A DNA stretch of 64,000 bases from Chryseobacterium sp. Lineage in GTDB: Bacteria; Bacteroidota; Bacteroidia; Flavobacteriales; Weeksellaceae. The notes below the pieces were generated by a model. It saw nothing but the letters and a program-made list of their open reading frames with translations. It had not been told where the DNA came from and made no database searches. Below, one piece after another: positions 34,010 through 42,784 of this stretch (positions within the stretch are counted from its first letter, which is position 1; each line of letters starts with the position of its first letter). The position numbers were made by a program, and so were the translations under genes. The stretch covers positions 33,170 to 97,169 of the forward strand of contig JAITMC010000003.1 in NCBI GenBank assembly GCA_031277615.1. Direction: 5' to 3'.

Positions 34010-35044
34010 ATGAATACCGAAAATCAAGTTTTAGGACTTATTAAGTTAAGTGACTATATAAAAGCGTTTCTGGCAACAGGTCAGGGTAATGAGAATGAAA
34101 GTGATGCAGAATTTGAATTATTGCTGAAAAAGTCGGAAATTGAAAATCCGTGGTTTACTGCTGATAATCAGAATTTTGCCCTTAAGGAATGGACAGAACT
34201 TCTTACAGAAAAGAATATCAATGAGTGGCTTAGCAGTTACTCTGTTTCAAAAACACCAAAAAGAGTAGGGCTTATCCTGGCCGGGAATATTCCTCTTGTA
34301 GGCTTCCATGATGTTGTTTCTGTGATCCTGAGCGGTCATATTCCGGTAATCAAACTGTCTTCAAAAGATCAATATATGATCCCGTTCCTGCTTAGAAAAT
34401 GGAATGAATTTTCTGAAAGAAATGTCTTGTTTGAACTGGCAGAAAAATTGGAAAATTTTGATGCCGTCATTGCTACGGGAAGCAATAATACAGCAAGATA
34501 TCTGGAATATTATTTTAAAGACCATCCAAGCATCATCCGCAAAAACAGAACATCAGTAGCGGTATTGAAAGGTGATGAAACGGATGAGGAACTGCAATTG
34601 CTGGCTGAAGATATTTTCCGTTATTTCGGACTGGGATGCAGAAATGTAACCCGGATCTTTATCCCTCAGGATTTTGTGATTGACAGGCTGTTTGAAAATT
34701 TCCTGAATTTCAAGGATATTATTCATCATCATAAATATGCCAACAATTATGACTACAACAGAGCGGTTTATCTTCTGAACCAGGAACAGTTCTGGGACAA
34801 TAACTTTGTGATGCTGAAGGAAGATGAGAAGCTTTTCAGCCCTCTTTCTGTCATCAATTTCAGCCGCTATACTTCTTTGGATGATGTTAAAAATTTTATT
34901 GCCGAAAATGAGGAAAGTATACAGTGTATTGTGGCAAAGAATGATCTGGGTCTGGATTCTGTTTCGTTTGGTGAAGCACAGCATCCTGCTCTCGATACCT
35001 ATGCGGATAATGTAGATACCATGAAATTTTTGGAAGTGGTCTGA
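34010..35044 (+). CDS. Acyl-CoA reductase, LuxC-like
   Basis: A 344-residue protein of the LuxC/aldehyde dehydrogenase-like family: 'VGLILAGNIPLVGFHDV' (about 90-106), 'IKLSSKDQYMIPFLL', 'IATGSNNTARYLEYYF' and the probable catalytic Cys in 'FRYFGLGCRNVTRIFI'. Such enzymes reduce acyl-CoA or acyl-ACP to aldehyde using NADPH. The physiological substrate is unknown. The neighbouring ferredoxin gene is divergent, so a shared redox role is possible but not shown. Confidence 0.88.
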   Translation: MNTENQVLGLIKLSDYIKAFLATGQGNENESDAEFELLLKKSEIENPWFTADNQNFALKEWTELLTEKNINEWLSSYSVSKTPKRVGLILAGNIPLVGFHDVVSVILSGHIPVIKLSSKDQYMIPFLLRKWNEFSERNVLFELAEKLENFDAVIATGSNNTARYLEYYFKDHPSIIRKNRTSVAVLKGDETDEELQLLAEDIFRYFGLGCRNVTRIFIPQDFVIDRLFENFLNFKDIIHHHKYANNYDYNRAVYLLNQEQFWDNNFVMLKEDEKLFSPLSVINFSRYTSLDDVKNFIAENEESIQCIVAKNDLGLDSVSFGEAQHPALDTYADNVDTMKFLEVV

Positions 35045-35092
35045 TTTTCGTATCTTGACTCACTTATTTTACCAAAATACAAAATTAAAATT

Positions 35093-35533
35093 ATGAAAAA
35101 ATTATTTTTAGGACTTGCCATTGCTGCGGCTCCGCTAATGTTCGCTCAGAAAACTGCGGAAGTAACCGTTATACCTCCGAAAAAAGAATTACCTGCTGAA
35201 CTGAGTAAGGAGAAAGTAAACCTTTATAATGAAAACCTGATGAAGTTTCTGGCAGCACTAAAGATTTCTGACCGTTCGGCCATAGATGCCCTGCTTTCTG
35301 ATAAAGTAAAAACATTAGCTACCGATGAAATCCTGAATAAAGTAAAGGATGGCATTGATTATACTAAAAAGCTGACTGTCCTTAAAGCAGGATATTACGT
35401 AGCCATGGATGGAGAAGGGCTTCCTAACCTAAAATACAAATATGCCGATGACTCAGAAAATAAAGAGGTAATCAGTGTGGTATTTGAGGATGGAGGGAAA
35501 ATTCTCGGGGTAATGCCTGTGAATAAAAATTAA
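35093..35533 (+). CDS. Secreted protein, unknown
   Basis: A 146-residue protein with a signal peptide ('LFLGLAIAAAPLMFAQ'). The mature part is a helix with 'YNENLMKFLAALKISD' followed by strands ('YYVAMDGEGLPNLKYKYA', 'ISVVFEDGGKILGVMPV'), the layout of NTF2-like accumulation domains. I cannot assign a family with certainty. It sits between the acyl-CoA reductase and the BI-1 gene on the same strand. Confidence 0.75.
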   Translation: MKKLFLGLAIAAAPLMFAQKTAEVTVIPPKKELPAELSKEKVNLYNENLMKFLAALKISDRSAIDALLSDKVKTLATDEILNKVKDGIDYTKKLTVLKAGYYVAMDGEGLPNLKYKYADDSENKEVISVVFEDGGKILGVMPVNKN

Positions 35534-35565
35534 CTTATTTCAATACAATTAAAAAAATATTAACT

Positions 35566-36252
35566 ATGATGACAGATTCTTTAGTTGCTCATTCCTCGGA
35601 AGTGGAAAAAGCAGACTTTTACAGGAAAACGTATTTACACGTTGCTTTATCAATCCTTGCTTTTATCGGGGTTGAAACTATTTTATTAAAAACCGTTCCG
35701 GTAGAGCTTATTGCCATGATGTTCGGACAGAAATATACCTGGCTGCTGATTATCGGGGTGTTCTGGCTGGCTTCTATTCTGGCTAACAAATGGTCACTGG
35801 CGCAGAGCAGATCTACGCAATATATGGGCTTAGGATTTTATATTCTCCTTGAAGCGGTAATTTTCCTTCCTCTGATTTATATTGCCGTGAATTCCGCCGG
35901 TGTTAACGTGATTTTTCAGGCAGCAATGCTTACGATCTCTATGTTTGCAGGGCTTTCACTGGTTGCTTTTATGTCGAAGAAGGATTTTTCCTTTTTAAGA
36001 AATATAATCGTAATCGGAGGTTTTATTGCGTTGGGACTGATTGTGGCAGGAGCTATTTTCGGTTTCAATCTTGGTCTTTGGTTTTCAGTAGGAATGGTTC
36101 TTTTGGCTTCTGCCAGTATTTTATATGAAACCAGCAAGCTGAAGAATACCTATACAACAGAACAGTATGTGGGAGCGTCTTTACAGCTGTTTGCATCCAT
36201 TATGCTTCTGTTCTGGTATATTCTGAGAATTCTGATGAGCAGAAGAAGTTAA
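35566..36252 (+). CDS. Bax inhibitor-1/YccA-family membrane protein
   Basis: A 228-residue protein with seven hydrophobic segments, an N-terminal 'EKADFYRKTYLHVALSIL' and a penultimate 'LASASILYETSKLKNTY' containing the acidic positions of the BI-1 pore region. Family members are pH-sensitive calcium leak channels or regulators of membrane protease FtsH. Start is at the first or second of two adjacent ATGs. It ends at a clear terminator (36281-36310). Confidence 0.88.
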   Translation: MMTDSLVAHSSEVEKADFYRKTYLHVALSILAFIGVETILLKTVPVELIAMMFGQKYTWLLIIGVFWLASILANKWSLAQSRSTQYMGLGFYILLEAVIFLPLIYIAVNSAGVNVIFQAAMLTISMFAGLSLVAFMSKKDFSFLRNIIVIGGFIALGLIVAGAIFGFNLGLWFSVGMVLLASASILYETSKLKNTYTTEQYVGASLQLFASIMLLFWYILRILMSRRS

Positions 36253-36280
36253 TTTGAACTATATTTAGCATTAAATAAGG

Positions 36281-36310
36281 TCCTGATGAATTTTTCATCA
36301 GGATTTTTTT
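36281..36310 (+). terminator. Terminator after the BI-1 gene
   Basis: Stem tcctgatga / tcatcagga, 5-base loop, seven T. Confidence 0.85.
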
Positions 36311-36337
36311 ATGATCGAAGTTAGGATATTTTCTTTT

Positions 36338-36852
36338 GTGAAACGCAGAACTTTTTGAATTCTACTGTAGATTTCAGGGGGCAAAGGTTGAATCAACTCT
36401 GTTGATTTGATGAAGTGTTGATGAGTGCTGTTTGTGTTTTGTGAAACGCAAAGCTTATGAATTATACTGTAGATTTCAGGAGGCAAAGGATGGAATCAAC
36501 TTCGTTGATTCGATGAAGCGTTGTGGTAGTTGAGGCGTTGATGAGTATTGTTTGTGTTTTGTGAAATGGTAAGCAAATCTGCGGGGTCAGCTCAATCAGC
36601 GAGAGTTTAATACAGAACGGTTCAAGACGATTTTTACTTTTAAAGACATTATCAAGAAATCTATCTGATTTTTCTTAACAGATCTTCATCCTTAATTATC
36701 TTAATGGTTCAAATTTATTAAGTCTTGATGAGTGTTCTTTGTGAAAATATGAGTATTGTTTGTGTTTTGTGAAACGCAGAGCTTATGAATTATGCTGTAG
36801 ATTTCAGGGGCAAAGAGTGGAATCTACGGAGTTGATTCGATGAAGCGTTGTA
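36338..36852 (+). repeat. Cluster of interspersed repeat A (three copies plus fragments)
   Basis: Units beginning 'gtgaaacgcaga' start at 36338, 36441 and 36769, with a truncated start at 36561. Each continues through 'ctgtagatttcagg' and 'ggcaaagg' to a 'gaatcaact.cgttgattc' palindrome and 'gatgaagcgttg'. Copies 1 and 2 are in tandem, 103 bases apart. A frame through the repeats translates but is not a gene. Confidence 0.8.
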
Positions 36853-36886
36853 GGAATTGAAAGCTTTATAATAAAGAACCCAAAAA

Positions 36887-36911
36887 ATCCTGATGGCAAT
36901 TCATCGGGATT
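36887..36911 (-). terminator. Terminator of the thioredoxin operon
   Basis: Stem aatcctgatg / catcgggatt (one G-U), T-run on the minus strand. Confidence 0.7.
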
Positions 36912-36983
36912 TTATTGGAACATTGGAATTTTCAGGAATTGTGTTTTGTATGGGTTTTTAATGATTAGAATAATAAATCAAAA

Positions 36984-37232
36984 TTATTTGTCAATAGAGC
37001 CCAGTACTTTCTGAGCAAAAGAATTCAATGCATCTTTTTCGCTCATTCCGTTCTGTACATTAGCGTGTACTTCCAGGGCACCGCAAATATTGGTAATTAA
37101 TTCTCCTGCAACATTAAGGTCTTCTTCACTGGTTCCTCTGAATTCGCAGAAGCTTTCCAGTACTTCCAGGGTTTTTTCAAGGTTTTCAGGAGTCTGATTC
37201 TGATAAAACTGTCTGATTACGGGTAACTTCAT
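36984..37232 (-). CDS. Small acidic protein linked to thioredoxin (DUF6952-like)
   Basis: An 82-residue all-helical acidic protein beginning 'MKLPVIRQFYQNQTPENLEK', with Cys in 'ESFCEFRG' and 'NICGALEVH'. I recall this as a small Bacteroidetes family of unknown function that follows thioredoxin and peroxiredoxin genes. Its start overlaps the stop of the thioredoxin-like gene by one base, so the two are translated together; a role in thiol redox balance is inferred from this alone. Confidence 0.7.
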   Translation of the reverse strand: MKLPVIRQFYQNQTPENLEKTLEVLESFCEFRGTSEEDLNVAGELITNICGALEVHANVQNGMSEKDALNSFAQKVLGSIDK

Positions 37233-37540
37233 TATGATAATTCGTTAAAAAGGTTAATTAAACTTTCTGCCTGGTTAGACTGTACCTGATTTACCAGTTC
37301 ACCGTTTTTAAAGATGGCAAACGTTGGAAGGTTATCTACTTTAGCCAGTTTTCTGCTTTCAGGAAGTTTCTCTGCATCTACATATAAAAATGGAATTTCA
37401 TCGTTTTCAGAGGCCAGCTTTTTGAATTTAGGCTTCATGATTCTGCAGTTTCCACACCATGTGGCTCCATATTGAACAACTACTTTTTCGTTGTCATTCA
37501 CGATATTCTGTAAGGTATCTTCGGTTAATTCTGTGTACAT
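37232..37540 (-). CDS. Thioredoxin-family protein with CGNC active site
   Basis: A 102-residue thioredoxin fold with active-site 'WCGNCRIMKP' (about residue 28), an altered CGPC in which Pro is Asn, and the cis-Pro in 'VDNLPTFAIF'. No signal peptide, so it is cytoplasmic. The peroxiredoxin gene is 125 bases upstream on the same strand, a likely redox partner. It overlaps the 82-residue gene downstream. Confidence 0.9.
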   Translation of the reverse strand: MYTELTEDTLQNIVNDNEKVVVQYGATWCGNCRIMKPKFKKLASENDEIPFLYVDAEKLPESRKLAKVDNLPTFAIFKNGELVNQVQSNQAESLINLFNELS

Positions 37541-37664
37541 AATAGTAATTTGAAAATATATTGATTGGAAAATGTGTTTTTGTTAGTATAAAAGAAAATG
37601 AGATAATTCTTAAAAATCCTGAGATTAATTTCAAATTATCTCATTTTCAGATTAACACATTCTA

Positions 37665-38297
37665 TTAGTTCTTCGCTAAATATTCTGCTGTAGAAGTTCT
37701 GTCTGCTTTCATTGCTTCTTTTCCTTCCTCCCAGTTGGCAGGACATACTTCACCGTGCTTCTGAACGTGAGTGTAAGCATCGATCAGTCTTAAAAATTCC
37801 TTTACATTTCTTCCTAACGGCATATCGTTTACTGCCTCGTGAAAGATTTTTCCGGTTTCGTCGATCAGGTAAGTAGCTCTGTAAGTTACGTTAGAACCTG
37901 TGAAAGTTTCCTCTCCCTCTTCATTGTATTCGAAATCCTGGTCTACAATTCCAAGGATGTTGGCCAATTGTCTGTGGGTGTCAGCTAAAAGGGGATAAGT
38001 TACTCCTTCAATACCTCCGTTGTCTTTCGGAGTGTTAAGCCATGCGAAATGAACCTCATTGGTATCGCAAGAAGCACCGATTACTTTAGTGTTTCTTTTT
38101 TCAAATTCACCTAAAGCCTCCTGGAAAGCGTGAAGCTCAGTAGGGCATACGAAAGTGAAATCTTTTGGATACCAGAATAAAAGAACTTTCTGTTGGTTAG
38201 AAGTAGCTTCTTCAAGGATGTTGATTCTTAGATCGTCACCCATTTCAGACATTGCATCGATTGTTACATTTGGGAATTTTTTTCCTACTAAAGACAT
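37665..38297 (-). CDS. 2-Cys peroxiredoxin (AhpC/Prx1 type)
   Basis: A 210-residue typical 2-Cys peroxiredoxin that reduces hydrogen peroxide and alkyl peroxides. Peroxidatic Cys in 'DFTFVCPTELHAFQ', the Arg in 'TYRATYLIDETG', and resolving Cys in 'HGEVCPANWEEGKEAM', with 'EYLAKN' as the C-terminal end. A strong promoter precedes it. Electrons probably come from a thioredoxin such as the CGNC protein downstream. Confidence 0.95.
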   Translation of the reverse strand: MSLVGKKFPNVTIDAMSEMGDDLRINILEEATSNQQKVLLFWYPKDFTFVCPTELHAFQEALGEFEKRNTKVIGASCDTNEVHFAWLNTPKDNGGIEGVTYPLLADTHRQLANILGIVDQDFEYNEEGEETFTGSNVTYRATYLIDETGKIFHEAVNDMPLGRNVKEFLRLIDAYTHVQKHGEVCPANWEEGKEAMKADRTSTAEYLAKN

Positions 38298-38329
38298 AAT
38301 TTTCTGTTTTTATATTTAAATTTCTGTTG

Positions 38330-38360
38330 CAAATATATAAATATTTTATCTATCGGTCAA
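38330..38360 (-). promoter_or_regulatory. Promoter of the peroxiredoxin gene
   Basis: On the minus strand: TTG (38358-38360), 20-base spacer, TATATTTG (38330-38337), fully within the Flavobacterium consensus; start site about 27 bases before the ATG. Confidence 0.65.
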
Positions 38361-38410
38361 ATGAATTTTGATAAATAAAATCTATAATTGTTTTTGATGT
38401 ATAAAAAGAA

Positions 38411-38434
38411 AAAAGCCCTGAACTCAGGGCTTTT
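38411..38434 (-). terminator. Terminator after the M16 peptidase
   Basis: Stem aaaagccctga / tcagggctttt, 2-base gap at the centre, T-run on the minus strand. Confidence 0.8.
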
Positions 38435-38444
38435 CTGCTATATT

Positions 38445-41384
38445 CTAATAACCGAATATTTCGTTGAGGTTTAGTTTTTTTACCTCACCGAGTTTTTTCA
38501 TATCGGCTTCATTTACTTTATCCTGGGAAGCTACCAGACAGTACGTGTAGTTTTTACCTTTCATTTCCTTGTCGTGGAACGCATTGATGTCTGCAAAAGA
38601 AAGCTTTGGAGCCTGCTCATATACATTCTTTCTGATGTCTGTATTGTTTCCTAGCCTCTGTGCTTTCAGGTAAGAGAAAATAATCCCGTCCTGGGTTACT
38701 CTTTCTGAAGCAATAGATTTTTTCAATCCGCTTTTTGCCGTTTCAAACAGCTGCTCAGATTTTGGAAGCGTTGTTAAAAGCTCATTCATCGCTGTTGTAG
38801 ACTCGTTGAATTTATCCGCCTGAGTTCCGACATAAGCCATGACCACATCTTTATCTTCTTTTTTGCCCGGTAATGCAAAATAAGAGTATGTAGAGTAGGC
38901 CAGTGCCTTGGATTCCCTGATCGTCTGGAATACAATAGATCCCATTCCTCCTCCGAAATAACTGTTGAACAGGTTTACCGTAGGTGTTATCGTAGAATTG
39001 TACTGATCCGCATTTCTTACCCAGAATACTTCAGCCTGAACCATATCATAATGAGCGAACAATACCTTGCTCTTATCCGTCGGGATCTGAACAAACGTTT
39101 TTGTCTTAGGAAGCTCTTTCAGGGAAGCAGGTAGCTTGTGTATTGGCGTTAAAGCGGCTACCACTTCGTTTCCTGCTTTAGGACCATAATACAATACTTT
39201 ATGTTTGAAATTGAAGAGATCATGAAGAACTTTAATTAAGTCTTCAGCTTTTAATGCATCGAGTTCTGCATCGCTTAAAACATTATTGAAAGGGTTCTGA
39301 GGTCCATACTGCGCATAGCTTCTAAGTCCGGCCATAATGGTGGATTTGTTCTGCTTGGCATTGGCTCTGGCTTTTTTAAGTCTTGCTTTGTACGCTTCAA
39401 GAGCTTTTGGATCGGCCTGGCAGTTTTTAATCAGGTCTTCAAAAAGAGCTGCTGTTTTTTCAAAGTTTTCATTCAAACCTTCAACAGATACATAAGTTTC
39501 CTCGTTTCCTGCAATTACATTAAAGCTTGATGCCAGTTTGTAGAATTCCTTGCTGATGTCTTCCGAAGACTTATTTTTTGTTCCCAGATACTGAAGATAT
39601 TCTGCTGCCAGCGGAAGGATTTTGTTGTTCCATTTTCCGGAATCAAAATAGTAATACATTCTGAACAGGGCATTATCCGTATTTTTTACAGAAAGGATTT
39701 CTACATTTCCTAATTTGTTTTTAGCAATATCTTTGTCGTAGTTCAGCCATACCGGAGCAATAGCGTTTTCCGGCATTTCATCAATCTTCTTAAGGAAAGG
39801 AGACTGGTCTTCCCTGTTCACGGAAACCGGAGTGATCGTCGGCTTGTCTACCTTCACGATGCTTTTGTCTTCGCCTTTTTTCTTGTAAACAGCAACATAG
39901 TTGTTATCCTGAAGATATTTTGCGGCGAAATCCATAATGTCTTTCTTCGTAAGCTTAGAGATCTCGTCTACATACTCTAAGGAAACCTTATGGTCTACAC
40001 CGGAAGTAAACTCATCCATCAGAATACTTGCTCTGGAGGAATACTTTTCGTCCTTCTCAATAATGTTTTTCTTTTCATTATTAACGATAGACTGAATCAG
40101 GTCATCAGAAAATTCTCCTTTTCTGAGTTTATCTATCTCCTGCAGAAGAAGGGTTTTTACTTCGTCCATAGACTGTCCTTCGGTCGGTCTTCCCTGAATA
40201 AGAAGAACGGAATAATCTTTTAAAATATACGGAGACGCAAAAGCAGACAGTAATTTCTGTTTTTTTACCAGATCAAGGTCAATTAATCCAGCCTGTCCGT
40301 TGGTCAGAATATTTCCGACAAGATTAAGCAGTCTTGCATCTTTTGTAGTCGCTCCCGGGAATCTGAAACCCAGCATAACACTTTCCGGATTAGGACCCAC
40401 TACTTCTTTTACAACAGGAGACGTGATTGGTTTTTCCTGGCCTATCTTATATTCAGGAACTGTTTTCGTCTTCATGAATGAGAATGCCTTGTCGATTTTT
40501 GCAATCACTTCATCAGGATTGAAATCACCGGACATGATCACGCCCATATTGTTAGGAACATAATAATTGTTGTAATAATCCCTGATGGCTTTCAGTGAAG
40601 GGTTTTTCAGGTGTTCAATGGTTCCGATGGTGGTTTGCTTTCCGTAATTGTTGTTTGGGAAAAGATTGGCAAACATCATATCGATCACCTTGTCGCCATC
40701 ATCATCCAAAGTTCTGTTTTTCTCTTCATATACGGCTTCAAGCTCAGTGTGGAAAAGCCTCAGAACCGGCTGTCTGAATCTTTCGGACTGCACAGCCAGA
40801 AACTTATCCATAACGTTGGCCGGGATATCTTCTGTATATACGGTCTGCTCAAAAGAAGTGAAAGCGTTGGTTCCTTCAGCTCCCATTCCGGTCATCATTT
40901 TATCATATTCGTTGGCAATGGCATATTTGGCCGCTTCTCCGGAAACCTTATCGATTTCTTTATAGATCTCCTTTCTTTTGGCTTCATCCTTTGTTTTGTT
41001 ATACTTCTCATAAAGAGCATCGATCTGGTCCAGTAAAGGCTTTTCTTTTGCCCAGTCCTTAGATCCGAACTTATCCGTCCCTTTAAAAAGCATATGCTCC
41101 AGATAATGAGCTAGACCGGTATGGTCTGCCGGATCCGTTTTGCTTCCCGCTTTGGTGGCAATATAGACCTGAACCCTTGGATCTTTGCTGGTTGGACTTA
41201 AAATAACCGTCAGTCCGTTTTTTAAAGTATAATACCTTGCTGCCGTAGGATCGTTGGTTACATATTTATAGGTGTAGCCATTAGATTGGGCTTCTTTCCA
41301 TTGGAAATCCTGTCCGTAAGCGTAGCCTGCAAAACTTGCGGCGGCAATGCTGGTAGCAATTGTTAGTTTTTTTAGCAGATTCAT
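38445..41384 (-). CDS. Secreted M16-family zinc metallopeptidase
   Basis: A 979-residue protein with a signal peptide ('TIATSIAAASFAGYAYG'). The first M16 domain has the inverted zinc motif HxxEH in 'LAHYLEHMLFKG' (about residue 93) and the distal Glu in 'ELEAVYEEKNR'. An inactive M16 domain follows, then a second M16 pair with 'SYFGGGMGSIVFQTIRE'. Size and order match pitrilysin/insulinase-type clamshell peptidases that take peptides into a chamber. Upstream of it by 20 bases is the aminotransferase gene. Confidence 0.94.
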   Translation of the reverse strand: MNLLKKLTIATSIAAASFAGYAYGQDFQWKEAQSNGYTYKYVTNDPTAARYYTLKNGLTVILSPTSKDPRVQVYIATKAGSKTDPADHTGLAHYLEHMLFKGTDKFGSKDWAKEKPLLDQIDALYEKYNKTKDEAKRKEIYKEIDKVSGEAAKYAIANEYDKMMTGMGAEGTNAFTSFEQTVYTEDIPANVMDKFLAVQSERFRQPVLRLFHTELEAVYEEKNRTLDDDGDKVIDMMFANLFPNNNYGKQTTIGTIEHLKNPSLKAIRDYYNNYYVPNNMGVIMSGDFNPDEVIAKIDKAFSFMKTKTVPEYKIGQEKPITSPVVKEVVGPNPESVMLGFRFPGATTKDARLLNLVGNILTNGQAGLIDLDLVKKQKLLSAFASPYILKDYSVLLIQGRPTEGQSMDEVKTLLLQEIDKLRKGEFSDDLIQSIVNNEKKNIIEKDEKYSSRASILMDEFTSGVDHKVSLEYVDEISKLTKKDIMDFAAKYLQDNNYVAVYKKKGEDKSIVKVDKPTITPVSVNREDQSPFLKKIDEMPENAIAPVWLNYDKDIAKNKLGNVEILSVKNTDNALFRMYYYFDSGKWNNKILPLAAEYLQYLGTKNKSSEDISKEFYKLASSFNVIAGNEETYVSVEGLNENFEKTAALFEDLIKNCQADPKALEAYKARLKKARANAKQNKSTIMAGLRSYAQYGPQNPFNNVLSDAELDALKAEDLIKVLHDLFNFKHKVLYYGPKAGNEVVAALTPIHKLPASLKELPKTKTFVQIPTDKSKVLFAHYDMVQAEVFWVRNADQYNSTITPTVNLFNSYFGGGMGSIVFQTIRESKALAYSTYSYFALPGKKEDKDVVMAYVGTQADKFNESTTAMNELLTTLPKSEQLFETAKSGLKKSIASERVTQDGIIFSYLKAQRLGNNTDIRKNVYEQAPKLSFADINAFHDKEMKGKNYTYCLVASQDKVNEADMKKLGEVKKLNLNEIFGY

Positions 41385-41404
41385 TTTGTTGCGTTATTAT
41401 GTTT

Positions 41405-42604
41405 TTATTTTGGGCTGAAAGGTTCCAGCAGGTTTTTGATTCGTTTCATGGCTTCTCTCAGATCGTCCTCCGATGCCGCATAAGAGAATCTGATGCATTC
41501 GGGGCTTCCGAAAGAAACGCCGCCTACGCATCCTACGTGTGCATTTTCCAAAAGGAACATAGCGAAATCATCAGCATCTTTGATTTCGGTACCGTTCAGC
41601 GTTTTTCCGATATAATAGGAAACATCCGGGAAGTAATAGAAAGCAGCTTTAGGAAGGACCACTTTGAAGCCTGGAATTTCTTTAATCAGATCATACACAA
41701 GGTCTCTTCTTTTTTTGAAGGCATCGATCATGTATTTGTATTCTGAAGGATCGGTCTTCAGAGCGGTAATAGAAGCCCTCTGTGCCATGGTGTTGGCACC
41801 GCTGGTCATCTGACCCTGAATCTTTTCGCAGGCTTTTGCCAGCCATTCGGGACATGCGGAATATCCGATTCTCCATCCCGTCATTGCATACGCTTTCGAC
41901 ATTCCGTTGATAACGGCTGTCTGCTCGTAGACTTCCGGGAACTGTGCAATGGAAGTGGTTTTTGTTTCATAATTGATGAATTCATAGATCTCATCAGAAA
42001 TAACGGTAACGTGAGGAAATTTAGCAATTACCTTTGCTAAGGATTTCAGTTCATCATATGTATAATATCCTCCTGAGGGATTACATGGAGAACTGAAAAG
42101 GATAGCTTTTGTTTTTTCCGTGATAGCTTCTTCCAGCTGTTCTGCCGTAACTTTAAAGTCAGTTACATAAGATGTAGGAAGCATTACAGAATTTCCACCC
42201 ATCATTTTAACCATTTCATCATAGCTTACCCAGTATGGAGCAGGCAGAAGAACTTCATCACCATCATTGATGATGGCGGCCAGTACATTTAAAATAGCCT
42301 GTTTTGCGCCGTTTGAAACACAGATCTGTGAAGGCTTATACTCAAGATTATTATCTCTTTTCAGCTTATAGGCAACCGCTTCACGCAGTTCCAGGAATCC
42401 CGGAACAGGGGAGTAGTGGCTGTAATTTTGATTAATGGCATCAAATGCTGCCTGTTTGATATTGTCCGGCACATCAAAATCCGGCTCGCCGAGAGTCAGG
42501 CTGATCACATCGATGCCGCTGGCTTTCATCTCTCTTGCTTTGTTTGACATGACGAAAGTCTGTGAGTAACCCAGTCGTTTTACTCTATCTGAAAGTTTGT
42601 CCAT
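41405..42604 (-). CDS. Aspartate/aromatic-type aminotransferase (class I)
   Basis: A 399-residue PLP enzyme of the AspC/1-gamma subgroup: 'VISLTLGEPDFDVP', 'VSNGAKQAILNVL', 'LFSSPCNPSGGYY', 'ISDEIYEFI' and the PLP lysine in 'GMSKAYAMTGWRIGY', with the substrate Arg in 'CIRFSYAASE'. Broad aspartate/aromatic activity is usual for the subgroup. A TATATTTG -7 element lies on the minus strand at 42625-42632. It is followed 20 bases later by the M16 peptidase gene. Confidence 0.92.
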   Translation of the reverse strand: MDKLSDRVKRLGYSQTFVMSNKAREMKASGIDVISLTLGEPDFDVPDNIKQAAFDAINQNYSHYSPVPGFLELREAVAYKLKRDNNLEYKPSQICVSNGAKQAILNVLAAIINDGDEVLLPAPYWVSYDEMVKMMGGNSVMLPTSYVTDFKVTAEQLEEAITEKTKAILFSSPCNPSGGYYTYDELKSLAKVIAKFPHVTVISDEIYEFINYETKTTSIAQFPEVYEQTAVINGMSKAYAMTGWRIGYSACPEWLAKACEKIQGQMTSGANTMAQRASITALKTDPSEYKYMIDAFKKRRDLVYDLIKEIPGFKVVLPKAAFYYFPDVSYYIGKTLNGTEIKDADDFAMFLLENAHVGCVGGVSFGSPECIRFSYAASEDDLREAMKRIKNLLEPFSPK

Positions 42605-42784
42605 GTAGTCTTTTTGAATTTTAACAAATATATAATAAAAACATCTTGCCGGGAAATAAAAATAGGCTTACAGAAAAGATTTTTGTCAGGTTTTGATTTA
42701 ATCACTAGATTTGGAAATAGAATTGGTTTTGAAGCCTTCGTCCGTTAAAAAATCAATAATGTTGAATCATTTACCGCCTTAAAA

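Noticed and set aside
36298-36486. 62-codon minus-strand ORF in the repeat cluster
   Set aside because: It is a translation of two tandem repeat A units (it repeats PPEIYS and IQ.V-type phrases) rather than a gene.
36441-36852. Repeat A as a CRISPR array
   Set aside because: Units are about 100 bp with uneven spacing and no unique spacers between short identical repeats; no cas genes.
38445-41384. Several plus-strand ORFs of 60-141 codons across the M16 peptidase
   Set aside because: All antisense to a well-supported 979-residue protein; shadows of its codon bias.
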